DNA of 41,273 nucleotides from Anaerolineae bacterium (lineage in GTDB: Bacteria; Chloroflexota; Anaerolineae; Aggregatilineales; Phototrophicaceae). The DNA is taken from assembly GCA_022826865.1 (NCBI GenBank), contig JAJDUC010000024.1, forward strand, positions 1-41,273, in the 5' to 3' direction. How positions within the stretch are numbered: position 1 is the stretch's first letter; the number at the start of each line of letters is the position of its first letter. The notes beneath the pieces are model-generated. The model saw only the letters and a list, made by a program, of their open reading frames with translations. It searched no databases and was not told the DNA's origin. The translations under genes were made by a program, and so were the position numbers. Shown here piece after piece: positions 15,820 through 24,493 of the stretch.

Positions 15820-17909
15820 CAACCGCCTCTTGCTTGGGTGGATTGTTCTTCGAGCACATCAATGTCGTAGAGGAAGATGCGGTCGCCGCGCGCCTGATCG
15901 TCTTTTAGGACGGGCAGGCGCTCGCCAAGGGTTTCCCGCAGCGCGCCAACCGAGATAAAGCGGTTGCCGGGCAAGGCGCCCGCCGGCAGGTTTACATCGG
16001 TAACTTGAATGAAGACATCGCGGTCGCGCATGAGCGCTGGATTGACGCCGATGACATGGCGGCTGACGGCGGGTGTGACCGGATCGGACAGAATATGTGT
16101 GAAAATGGTCAAGTCGGGCTGCAGCTCGCCCTCCGCGCGCCAGTAGGTGATAACGTCAACCAGGTCGCCGGGATTAAAGGTCCGCTCAATGTTCGGTTCG
16201 TAACCGAGAAAGGTCAAGTTGCTGCCGAAGCGAATCGGCGGCGCAATCGGCATGGGATCGGCCACTTCGGGCGCAAATGAAAAAGGCGCGGTCGTAGTGA
16301 ATTCGCCGGCCCGGTCGGCCAAAATCTCCACCGTGTCTAGTTCAATGACGGCATTGCGGGGCAGGTCCCCGATGATGGGCTGGCCAAAGGATAGCCATTC
16401 GCTGAGATAGGGATGCACGGCTTCCCGCGCCTCCTCGCTGAAAAAGACGATGCGTTGCCGCTCGCCGCCGTTTGTCAGCAGCAAACTACGTTCGCAATCC
16501 GCCTCATGAAAGCGAAACTCGGAGCGATTCATCATCAGCAGCGTCTTGTCGCTGGGACTGATCGTTGGCTCCGGCTGCGTGAGTTTCCAGGAGTCGTTGC
16601 AGAATACGACCGGCGCCTCGTTTCCGACTCGATCCAGGAAGTGGGCGATCTGCCCAACCTCGCCGTTGACCAGGGGCATCACCGCCTCATGATCGCGCCA
16701 TTCGCCGAAGAAATCGCTCCAGGTCCAGACCAGGTTCAGCAGGAAAAGCAGCAGCACACCACCCACCGCCATGCGCCGAAAGACCACATCGGCGAAGATC
16801 GGGGCGCGGATCAGGGCATAGAAGCCCATTCCAAAGAAGATCGCAAGTTGCGGCATGATCACGCTCATGCGCGCGAAATTCGGGCTGTTTTCCACGATCA
16901 GGGCGGCCGGCAGCGTCAGAAAAAACATGATCAGAACGAGCATGAAACGGGGACGGTGGCGGCGCAGAATACAGGTTACGAATCCGGCCAGCACCATCAG
17001 CCCGCTGAAGGCATCGAACAAGGGGCGCCCGGGCAGGTTCTGCAGGGGGTTCATGTCCCCACTGTAAATAATTGTGCGCAAGCCCTCCCAAACTGAATTG
17101 AGAACACTGTCGCCATAGTGGGCCAGGATGCGCTGGCCGGCGGCATATTGCGGCAAGTTGACCGTAGATATCACGTAGGGCATGGCCAGAATGAGCATGA
17201 GCAGAATCGCGAAACCGGTATAACTGCGGCGCTGGCGCAGCATGACGTTGCGGATGTAAAGCAGATGCCCGATGTAAAGCATGGCGCCCAAGACGATGAA
17301 AAGGCTGGAAGGGTGGAAATAGAATCCAGCGCCGAGCAAGGTTCCCAGGGCGGCGAATGAGACAATGGTGGAGGTCACGACGCGCGTCCGGCGATAGACC
17401 GGCAACGAGCGCGCCAGCGCCAAAAGCGTCGCAGAAACCAGGAACATAACGATCGCATCGCTGGATACGCTGCGCGCGAGTAGAATATTGCTGAAATTGA
17501 CCGTCACCAGCCCGGCGGAGAGAACGCCGACGAGCGGATTGAACAGATGGTTGCCCAGGGTGTAGATGATGGCGATCGAAAGCAGGCTCAACCAAACGGT
17601 CAAAATGCGAAAGCCAATGGTGCCTTCGCCAAGAAAAGTGGTAGCGAAGGCGATGAATACGTGATACATGCCTTCACGCCCGCCGTCTTCGCCGGGATAG
17701 AAAACAAAAATATCGCCCTGCCGAACGTTGTCAACCAGGCGTATGTTGGTAATTTCGTCGTCGCTGAATCCCCGCGGCGCGGTGGCCAAATCTGCCATAC
17801 GAAGCGTGGAGGCGATCAAGAGCAAGCCGATGACGATGACCTGGCCCATGCGGCTCGTCATCAGGGCGTGACCCCGGATTAAGTTAATCAACGTGGATTG
17901 CGGCTTCAT
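15819..17909 (-). CDS. GT39/ArnT-like membrane glycosyltransferase
   Basis: A 696-residue protein. The N-terminal two thirds has about ten to twelve hydrophobic segments. The first outside loop carries FSDDEITNIRLVDNVRQGD, an acidic motif at the place where GT-C fold enzymes keep their catalytic Asp. The last ~280 residues form a soluble region, including a beta-sandwich-like stretch (RFGSNLTFLGYEPN...GDLVDVITYWRAEG) often joined to such proteins in Chloroflexota. These enzymes move a sugar from a polyprenyl-phosphate carrier to a glycan, lipid or protein; the acceptor is unknown. It is the first gene of the operon continuing into rnz and the O-methyltransferase. Confidence 0.82.
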   Translation of the reverse strand: MKPQSTLINLIRGHALMTSRMGQVIVIGLLLIASTLRMADLATAPRGFSDDEITNIRLVDNVRQGDIFVFYPGEDGGREGMYHVFIAFATTFLGEGTIGFRILTVWLSLLSIAIIYTLGNHLFNPLVGVLSAGLVTVNFSNILLARSVSSDAIVMFLVSATLLALARSLPVYRRTRVVTSTIVSFAALGTLLGAGFYFHPSSLFIVLGAMLYIGHLLYIRNVMLRQRRSYTGFAILLMLILAMPYVISTVNLPQYAAGQRILAHYGDSVLNSVWEGLRTIIYSGDMNPLQNLPGRPLFDAFSGLMVLAGFVTCILRRHRPRFMLVLIMFFLTLPAALIVENSPNFARMSVIMPQLAIFFGMGFYALIRAPIFADVVFRRMAVGGVLLLFLLNLVWTWSDFFGEWRDHEAVMPLVNGEVGQIAHFLDRVGNEAPVVFCNDSWKLTQPEPTISPSDKTLLMMNRSEFRFHEADCERSLLLTNGGERQRIVFFSEEAREAVHPYLSEWLSFGQPIIGDLPRNAVIELDTVEILADRAGEFTTTAPFSFAPEVADPMPIAPPIRFGSNLTFLGYEPNIERTFNPGDLVDVITYWRAEGELQPDLTIFTHILSDPVTPAVSRHVIGVNPALMRDRDVFIQVTDVNLPAGALPGNRFISVGALRETLGERLPVLKDDQARGDRIFLYDIDVLEEQSTQARGG

Positions 17910-18054
17910 AATGTCAGCGAGTATACATCAATATCACCGGCCAATTGGCTATTGAAAAACAGGTTTGGGCAATTCTCATGTTGCCCGGATGCGCTTGGAC
18001 TTCCGCATTTTGATGCGCGCTCCCTCATTCAGTTCTTCCTGCATGGCGCTCTTT

Positions 18055-19269
18055 TCAAGGGCAGATCGGCGCGGGTGTCAGACCCAGCGCAACCGGGCTA
18101 TCGGCTTCGCGTTCGGCGATGACAAAATCGTCGCAAACCTTGCGCATATTTGCCAAGTCTATGAAGGCTTTTCGCGGCAAGCCCGAATCGGGCGTGACGA
18201 TTGACCACCAATATTGTTCATCTTGCGGCGGCCAGGCGCGATCGGGCAGATAGATCAAGGTCATCAGGCCGATCCAGGGGCGCCAGTTGGCAATGGCGTA
18301 TTCGTAGGCGCGCAGAAGATAATCCGCCTGCTCCTCCTCGCTGACGGCGAACCAGCGGTAGTCGTGGTTGATGGTATCGGTGGTGTATCCGAATTCCATG
18401 ATGGCCATTTGCCGCGCCTGGTCGCCGTGTTTGAGCATGATTTTGCGCAGGTCTTCGACGCGGCGGAATGTGAACCAGCGCTGCGCCGCGGCCGGGTCGT
18501 CCGGACCGATTTCTGGAGCGGCATAACCGGGCGCGTGTACCCCAACCACGTCAATGTGCGTCGAAAAACCATGGCGATACATATGATCGAGATAGATATC
18601 GTCAGGCCGGGCGCGGTCATCGTTGTTGCCAGTGGGCGCCAAACCGGCCGAGATCAGGATGGCAGATGGATCGCGCGCGCGGATTTCTTCGCTGCAGGCC
18701 GCGAGCAAGCCGACATAGGCGGCCGGATCGGGACGTTGACCGCCCCATTCTCGGCTGAGATTGGGTTCGTTCCAAATTTGATAGGCGGCGATTCGGCCTG
18801 AGTAGCGCTCGGCCAGGGTGGCGCAGTAGGCCCGCCAGGTCGCCATATCAGCCGGCGGCGCATCGTGCGCGCTGCGCTGTTCGGCCAGGCGCGCCCACTT
18901 GGGCGCATGGCCGAGCCGAACGATGAGGCGGAGGCCGCGCCGTTCCACCTCGCCGAGGATGCGATCGGCCTGGGTCCAATCCCAGGAGCCGGGCAGCGGT
19001 TCAAGATCGCGCCAGGCGAAGATCTGTTTGACATGGCTGAAGGACAGCAGGCGGACCCAATCCAGGTCGGTGCCGGCGTAACCGTCATCCCACCAAAGGA
19101 ATGCGTGAATGCCGTATGTCAGCGAAGGAAAGGGTGGATTGACAATGGCGCTCGCTTTGAATGGATCCGCTTCGGGTTGGGCGCGAAGCCAAATGGCCAG
19201 TGCGAGAATGGCGGCAGAAGCAACGATGGCAAGGGAAGCGATGAGTGTTCGGCGACGGCTGCCGCGCAT
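18055..19269 (-). CDS. Membrane-anchored clan GH-A-like glycoside hydrolase (paralogue 3)
   Basis: A 404-residue protein with an N-terminal anchor helix (residues ~9-28) and a TIM-barrel-like domain. The acid/base candidate is Glu168 in YQIWNEPN, and the nucleophile candidate is Glu292 in MEFGY. That NEP...E spacing is typical of clan GH-A families such as GH5 and GH39. HAPKWAR and VVGVHAPGY are further barrel-strand ends. The substrate is unknown. It starts one base after the stop of the upstream paralogue, so the two are co-translated. It lacks the long linker of its relatives. Confidence 0.78.
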   Translation of the reverse strand: MRGSRRRTLIASLAIVASAAILALAIWLRAQPEADPFKASAIVNPPFPSLTYGIHAFLWWDDGYAGTDLDWVRLLSFSHVKQIFAWRDLEPLPGSWDWTQADRILGEVERRGLRLIVRLGHAPKWARLAEQRSAHDAPPADMATWRAYCATLAERYSGRIAAYQIWNEPNLSREWGGQRPDPAAYVGLLAACSEEIRARDPSAILISAGLAPTGNNDDRARPDDIYLDHMYRHGFSTHIDVVGVHAPGYAAPEIGPDDPAAAQRWFTFRRVEDLRKIMLKHGDQARQMAIMEFGYTTDTINHDYRWFAVSEEEQADYLLRAYEYAIANWRPWIGLMTLIYLPDRAWPPQDEQYWWSIVTPDSGLPRKAFIDLANMRKVCDDFVIAEREADSPVALGLTPAPICP

Positions 19270-19270
19270 T

Positions 19271-20707
19271 TTAGCGTCCCGTTCGCGCCCGAAACTCGCG
19301 CTGCCAATCCTTAATGGCTTTGTATGCCGGTCTGAAAACGAAGTCCGGGCCGATCAGCGAATAGGGAACATTATCGTTTGTAATTGCGTATCCCGCTTGC
19401 GGACCGAAGTTGAAGTTCCAGATGAAAGCCAGCCAAACGAAATCCCATTCTTCCATGTTGCTCATGGCCAGCGGAATCCAGGCCGCTTGCTCCGCCAAAG
19501 TATTATCCAGGGAGAATTCGAAGCCCTGGCGCGCGCCGCCCAAATCCTCTGACGAAGGCCAGCCAAACTCAGTCACACAGAGCAGCGTGTCCCGCCCGGC
19601 CGCGCGGATGCGGTTGACGTAACCTTCAAGCGTGCTGCGGAAACTCCAACTGTGATGGGGATTATCGAAGGGACCGCGGAAGACGGCGGAAGGATCATCG
19701 GGGATTTCGTTATAGCGGTGATCGGGGCTGACGTTGTAACCGTTGTGGTGGGCGCCGACGCAATCCGCCCATTCCAGCATGCCGGCGTCGATCAATTGAT
19801 CCATATAGTTGAAGTCATCGACCGCGCTGACGCCATCGTTGATGCCGGTCGGCGAAGGCGCGCCACTGATGATGATAATGCCCGGATCTATCGCCTTAAC
19901 CGTCTCATAGGTCGCGCGCAAAAGCGCGACGTAGCTGGCAGCGCTTAGGCCTTGCGCGGATGTCCACTCGCGGTCGATGTTTTGCTCGTTCCAAACCTCG
20001 ATGGCCTGGATCTGCCCCGGGTAGCGGTTCAAGATAGCGGCCGTGAAATCGGCGAATGCTTGCGGATCGGCCGGCGGACCTTGGCGGTCTAGAATCGCCT
20101 CGGGCTCGCGCGCCCAGTCCGGCGCCGTCAAGATAGACAGCATCATCTTGATGTCGAATTTCCGGGCGCTGGGCATGACAAAGTCCAGTACGCTCCAGTC
20201 AAACTGCCCCGGCTCCGTCTCTATGGCCTCCCAGCGCACCTGCTGTTTTACCCAGCGCAAGCCCAGGTCTTGCGCGACCGAACGATACCAGTTGTCCTGA
20301 TTGACGGGATTAAGATCGGGCGACTCTTGCACTTGGATCCCGACTTCATAATTCATGACATCGACCGGGAATGGGGTTGGCGTAGTTGTCGGCGCGGGCA
20401 AGTCTGTCGGTGGCGGAATATCGGTAGGCACGGGTTCAACGAGCGCCAGGGTGGGAACGGCCGTCGCTGGCGCCGGCGTTAGGGTCGGTTGGGGCGAGGC
20501 GCTGGGAAGCGCAATCAGAGCTTCAGTCGCTTCGGCGGATTCGACCTCGGTACCCATAGGCAGCGGATTGCCGGCGTCTCTATTGGGGTCGGCGGGATCA
20601 TAATTGAAGTAGACAGCCAGGAAGGTCGCTGTGCCCATCACAATCGTGATGGCGAGCCAAATGATGACAAAACCGCGTATCTGCTTGTATACCGTCTTTG
20701 TGACCAA
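19271..20707 (-). CDS. Membrane-anchored clan GH-A-like glycoside hydrolase with Thr/Pro linker (paralogue 2)
   Basis: A 478-residue protein. A basic N-terminus and one membrane helix (~13-34) are followed by an Ala/Thr/Pro-rich linker (~60-115) and a barrel domain from ~120. The acid/base candidate is Glu241, but the motif reads VWNEQN instead of NEPN. The nucleophile candidate is Glu380 in CVTEFGW. The strand DCVGAHHNGYNV matches the same position in paralogue 1 (DCVGAHYNEG), so the two are clearly related. The start is TTG 20707, with AGGGG a few bases upstream; no ATG is closer than residue 24. The linker would hold the catalytic domain away from the membrane. Confidence 0.78.
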   Translation of the reverse strand: MVTKTVYKQIRGFVIIWLAITIVMGTATFLAVYFNYDPADPNRDAGNPLPMGTEVESAEATEALIALPSASPQPTLTPAPATAVPTLALVEPVPTDIPPPTDLPAPTTTPTPFPVDVMNYEVGIQVQESPDLNPVNQDNWYRSVAQDLGLRWVKQQVRWEAIETEPGQFDWSVLDFVMPSARKFDIKMMLSILTAPDWAREPEAILDRQGPPADPQAFADFTAAILNRYPGQIQAIEVWNEQNIDREWTSAQGLSAASYVALLRATYETVKAIDPGIIIISGAPSPTGINDGVSAVDDFNYMDQLIDAGMLEWADCVGAHHNGYNVSPDHRYNEIPDDPSAVFRGPFDNPHHSWSFRSTLEGYVNRIRAAGRDTLLCVTEFGWPSSEDLGGARQGFEFSLDNTLAEQAAWIPLAMSNMEEWDFVWLAFIWNFNFGPQAGYAITNDNVPYSLIGPDFVFRPAYKAIKDWQREFRARTGR

Positions 20708-20785
20708 GGCCGCCCCTGCGACGCCGCTCGCGCTTGAACAGGAGATTACATCAATTTGAGCAATATAAGGATACTGTTTCGCCGC

Positions 20786-23605
20786 TTATCGCGCATTCGC
20801 CAGGGCTTGACAGGCCGGGCAAGAACCATCGGGGCGGACGATAGCGAAACCCGCCTGCGGATCCGCCCCGTAGTGTGTGAAGTCGACATTCCAGACGATG
20901 AATAGCGGCACTTGCCCGCTTTGCGAAGCCAAAGCGGCCGCCTGCGCCAGCCAGTCCGCTTGCTGCTGCACGGTTACATTCTGCGCCCAACTGAAATAAG
21001 GCGGGAGATTGGGCAGCCCGTCAGAGGTAAGGTAACCCAATTCAGTAAAGCAGATCGGCCGGCGCGTGATACTGATATAACCCTCCAGCATGCCGAAAAA
21101 ATAGCGGGTGTAATAATTGTCGCCGCGGGGATCGCCGCTGCGCTGGCTGGGCGGGATGATGCCTTCGTTATAATGCGCGCCGACGCAATCAAGATAGTCC
21201 AGGCCGCCGCCCTCCACCATTTGCCGCAGCCAGCGGTTATCCGGCATCACTTGATCCGGGTTATCGGAGACGCCGGTAGGCGCCGGGGCGGCGCTGATCA
21301 CAATCGTCGCCGGATTGACCGCCTTGATCTTACGCCAGGCGATTTTCAGAAGATCAGCATAAGCCACGCCGCTGATCTGACCGCGGGGCCATTCGCGATC
21401 GAGGTTGGGTTCGTTCCAGACTTCGATGGCATCGGCCCCCTGGCCGGCGACGCGGGCCAGCCAATCGGTGTAGGCTTCGATGTATGCCTGCCCGCCATTC
21501 GCCAATTCTTCGGGCCGGCCGACCGTGCCAACCAGAATCTTGAATCCGTTGCTATGCGCGATCGAGATATCTCGGGCGATATCCCAGGGGCTGCGCCAAT
21601 CGAAGCGAGCCTGAATCTTCATCCAGGTCATCCCGGCAGCGCGCATGGCGTGGATGGCGCGGGCGCTGTCTGTGCTCAAAACGTGGCCGCCGATGGCGAT
21701 GGCAATGCTTCCTGCGGGCGGCGGCCCGGTGTTGACGACAGCGGCCGGCGCGCCCGCGGATTCACTGGGAGCAGCCAGCGCCGGGACGGGAACCGGTGTT
21801 GGGGTCGGCGTCGGCGTTGGTGTTGGCGTCGGACGGTACAAGGGCAGGATCGCGCCGGCCCGTCCACTTTCGCCGCCGTCACTGCTGACCGCGGACCAGT
21901 TGATCGCATAATCGCCATCGGGGGCGTCAAGCGTGAGCACAATCTCGGCGTCCAGGTCGGTCACAATTTCATCGACTAAGCCCTCCGCCCCTTCAATAGA
22001 CCAGCGCGCGCTGAATTGAATTGGCCTTTCCGCGCCCAAGCGACCGGCTTTGTATTTGAGAAGCGCAGGCGTCAGGTTGTGAGGCAGGTCGGCCGCGAGC
22101 AGATCGTCAAAAGCGACGCCGGCGATGGCGAAGGGCGCGATATGCTGCAAACGGCGGCTGAGCGCGGCGGCGTCGCCAAACCAAATCCGCGCGAGGGCGT
22201 CACCAGAGGCATCGAGATAATCCAGGTAGGTGCTTCGCGTATCCCCCTCGTGACCGATCCGCGCTTGATAACCACTGAGCGAGGCGCGGATGGACACGCC
22301 CGGTTCAACCGAACCGCTGTCGCTAAGGACATCGGCGGCGAGTTTTACATCGCCCAGCGCGGAAAAGGTCTCATGCCAGGAGATCGGCGCCCGCAGGCCG
22401 TCGACTTCGCGCAGTGAGCCGGCGTTCAGGCCGAGCAGGATCTTGCGGCGGTCGACGGCCGCGGTCGCCTGCAGTAGCAGATCCCCAACAGAAGCGGTTC
22501 GGCCAGGCGCAAACTCGCGCGGATGCAAGTCTGGCGCCAACTGAAAATAATCGACGGCTGCGCCCAGGGCCCGCCAATCGTAGGCTGGGCTTTCCCAGCC
22601 GCCTTCGGCGCCCGGCGCCGCCGGCGCGACGACGCCGAGAAGCAGATTGTGGTCGGTAAAGCTTCTGGAAAGCTCCCGAATGAAACGAGTCAGATCCGCG
22701 CGCTGAGCGCCGGAAAGACCGCGATAGTCGATGAATACGCCGTCGAATCCATTAAAACGCGTCAGGTTGGCAATCTGGGCGATATGTTCGGCGCGCAAGG
22801 CGTCCTGCCCGATGATTCCGGCCACGGTCGCCGTATCGAGGGCGCGAGGATCTTGATAATTGCGGATGATGGGCATGAAGAGATAGGCGCCGTCGCTGCG
22901 ACCGCCGGGCGCCAGGCTGCCGACCAGGCCACCGGCCGGGATCGGCCGCAAACCGGCCGGGCTAAGTATGGTCGCCAGACCTTCAGAGCGCGTTTCCAGG
23001 TCTTGGTGGATTTCTTGCAGGACCATGACCACCGGCGCAGCGGGCATCACCTGAAACGCGGCCAGGGCGCGCGGCAGGAAATCGGCCGCGCCGCTCAAAG
23101 GGCCCGCCACAGGCAGAAAGCGCCATCGCTCGCCGTCCCAACCATAGAGGGCGAGTCGGTCAAGCTGTTCCAATTCGGCGGCGGCAAGCAGTTCAACATG
23201 CAGTTGGGCCGGGGGATCGCCCCGGGCGTCCAGGATGTAGACCGGGCTGCGCAGCGCCAGGTCATGCGGCAAGCTGGCCTGGGCGTCACGGAGCCAGGCG
23301 GGCTGATCCGAGGCGATGTTTGCGAATTGTTCTTGCGCCATCCGCGAAACATCGAGAGCGAAGTCGTCGCTTGCGGCGCCGGCGGGCAGACTGAGTTTGA
23401 GCTCGGAAGCGAAGGTCAGCGCCGGCGCGTCGGCGTCCAGCGGGACATAGCGCAGGGCGACAAGCCGGTCCAGCAGGTTGAATGGCGGGAGGAAAAGGCT
23501 GCCGAGCGCGATCGCGGCTGCGATGAAGATGGAGGCGAAGGCGACCAGCCAGCAGCCGCAGTTGCGGCCTGGCGCTGGCGGGCGATATGGATTTGTCTGC
23601 GACAT
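20786..23605 (-). CDS. Two-domain anchored protein: inactive-looking GH18-like domain, TP linker, clan GH-A-like domain (paralogue 1)
   Basis: A 939-residue protein from ATG 23605. One membrane helix lies at ~18-39. Residues ~237-505 look like a GH18 barrel: DGVFIDYRG (288-296) sits where GH18 has its DGxDxDxE motif, and IWFGDAAALSRRL...IAGVAFDDL matches the closing WYEDA...GVG strands. The catalytic Glu and the middle Asp are replaced by Arg and Phe. A beta-rich part and a TPTPTP linker (~592-606) follow. The last ~300 residues are a GH-A-like barrel with Glu732 (EVWNEPNLDREW) and Glu855 (CFTELGY). I infer a glycan-binding first domain and a hydrolase second domain. It starts 16 bases after the aldolase gene. 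Confidence 0.75.
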   Translation of the reverse strand: MSQTNPYRPPAPGRNCGCWLVAFASIFIAAAIALGSLFLPPFNLLDRLVALRYVPLDADAPALTFASELKLSLPAGAASDDFALDVSRMAQEQFANIASDQPAWLRDAQASLPHDLALRSPVYILDARGDPPAQLHVELLAAAELEQLDRLALYGWDGERWRFLPVAGPLSGAADFLPRALAAFQVMPAAPVVMVLQEIHQDLETRSEGLATILSPAGLRPIPAGGLVGSLAPGGRSDGAYLFMPIIRNYQDPRALDTATVAGIIGQDALRAEHIAQIANLTRFNGFDGVFIDYRGLSGAQRADLTRFIRELSRSFTDHNLLLGVVAPAAPGAEGGWESPAYDWRALGAAVDYFQLAPDLHPREFAPGRTASVGDLLLQATAAVDRRKILLGLNAGSLREVDGLRAPISWHETFSALGDVKLAADVLSDSGSVEPGVSIRASLSGYQARIGHEGDTRSTYLDYLDASGDALARIWFGDAAALSRRLQHIAPFAIAGVAFDDLLAADLPHNLTPALLKYKAGRLGAERPIQFSARWSIEGAEGLVDEIVTDLDAEIVLTLDAPDGDYAINWSAVSSDGGESGRAGAILPLYRPTPTPTPTPTPTPVPVPALAAPSESAGAPAAVVNTGPPPAGSIAIAIGGHVLSTDSARAIHAMRAAGMTWMKIQARFDWRSPWDIARDISIAHSNGFKILVGTVGRPEELANGGQAYIEAYTDWLARVAGQGADAIEVWNEPNLDREWPRGQISGVAYADLLKIAWRKIKAVNPATIVISAAPAPTGVSDNPDQVMPDNRWLRQMVEGGGLDYLDCVGAHYNEGIIPPSQRSGDPRGDNYYTRYFFGMLEGYISITRRPICFTELGYLTSDGLPNLPPYFSWAQNVTVQQQADWLAQAAALASQSGQVPLFIVWNVDFTHYGADPQAGFAIVRPDGSCPACQALANAR

Positions 23606-23621
23606 TGGATGTTGCGGCAAT

Positions 23622-24281
23622 TCAAGCCGAGTGATTTGCGGCTGGAGCTTGGGCCGAGCGCACGGCATTCACCAGGATGCGCGCGCGCGAGCGCAGCTGC
23701 GATGCCGACCAGCTTCCATCGCCGACCAGCCAGCCGCCCATGCCGCAAGCGACGGCGCCCGCCTGAATGAATTCACGCGCGTTCCGGTCGTTCACGGCGC
23801 CGTTGCACATGAAGGTCATGTGGCCTAGCGGACCAAAGATCGCCTCGAAATAGGCGCTGCCGAGCGCGCCGATGGGAAAGAGTTTGATTAGCTTGACGCC
23901 CATGTCCCAGGCGGCGACCGCCTCTGAGGGCGTCGCCACGCCCGGGCCGGCCAGCGTATCCCGCCGCAATACCGCTGCGACAACATCCGGCTGAAACGCG
24001 GGCGAGACAACAAAATCAGCGCCGGCGTCCAATACGGCTTCGGCAGTAGGCACATCGAGAACCGTGCCCATTCCGACGCAGGCGGAATCGCCATATTCGG
24101 CTTTGACCGCGCGCATCGCCGCGATCGGCTCATCCGAGTTCATCATCAGCTCGAAGCAATCGATGCCCTCCCCCATCAAAACATCGCTGACTCGCAGCGC
24201 AACATCCGGTGGAAAGGCGCCGCGCATTCCGGCGACGATGCCGCCGCTGATGATTCTGTTCAGAGCTTGATCGCTGTTCAT
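23622..24281 (-). CDS. eda: KHG/KDPG-family aldolase
   Basis: A 219-residue class I aldolase of the usual length. The Schiff-base lysine is Lys133 in VKLIKLFP, the catalytic Glu is Glu44 in CFELMMNSDEP, and the phosphate-side motifs VGMGTVLDV and VVSPAFQPDVV are in place. Members cleave 2-keto-3-deoxy-6-phosphogluconate or 4-hydroxy-2-oxoglutarate to pyruvate plus an aldehyde. The middle motif reads ELMMNSDEP rather than the common EVTLRTP, so the substrate may differ. ATG 24281 with GGGAG upstream is preferred to a longer reading. It is divergent from a glycerate kinase and leads the gene run into the glycosidase-like genes. Confidence 0.85.
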   Translation of the reverse strand: MNSDQALNRIISGGIVAGMRGAFPPDVALRVSDVLMGEGIDCFELMMNSDEPIAAMRAVKAEYGDSACVGMGTVLDVPTAEAVLDAGADFVVSPAFQPDVVAAVLRRDTLAGPGVATPSEAVAAWDMGVKLIKLFPIGALGSAYFEAIFGPLGHMTFMCNGAVNDRNAREFIQAGAVACGMGGWLVGDGSWSASQLRSRARILVNAVRSAQAPAANHSA

Positions 24282-24347
24282 TGCGCTCCCACGCTCATAT
24301 TGCCAAATGCGCAAAGCCGGACCGGGTTTGCCGCAGAGCGGCTGATG

Positions 24348-24353
24348 TATAAT
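24348..24353 (+). promoter_or_regulatory. Candidate -10 element for the glycerate kinase gene
   Basis: A perfect TATAAT at 24348-24353 lies in the divergent space between the aldolase and glycerate kinase genes. A TTGCCG at 24328-24333 is only 14 bases upstream, so the -35 is uncertain. The leader of about 130 bases contains GCGCGCC/GGCGCGC inverted repeats near 24372-24391. Confidence 0.35.
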
Positions 24354-24493
24354 GGACCGATGCGGACGGTCGGCGCGCCGACTTTGGCGCGCTGGCGCTA
24401 CCGCCACGTTTATCATAGCGGCGCGCTGGCCTTTTGCCAATATTCCGCAGCGCGGCCGTCGCGCAGCCGTCGGCGAATCGCAGGAGAATGCAG

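Noticed and set aside
22523..23770. 415-codon plus-strand open frame opposite the 939-residue anchored protein
   Set aside because: Antisense shadow with Arg/Gly-rich, motif-free product; it also crosses the end of the aldolase gene.
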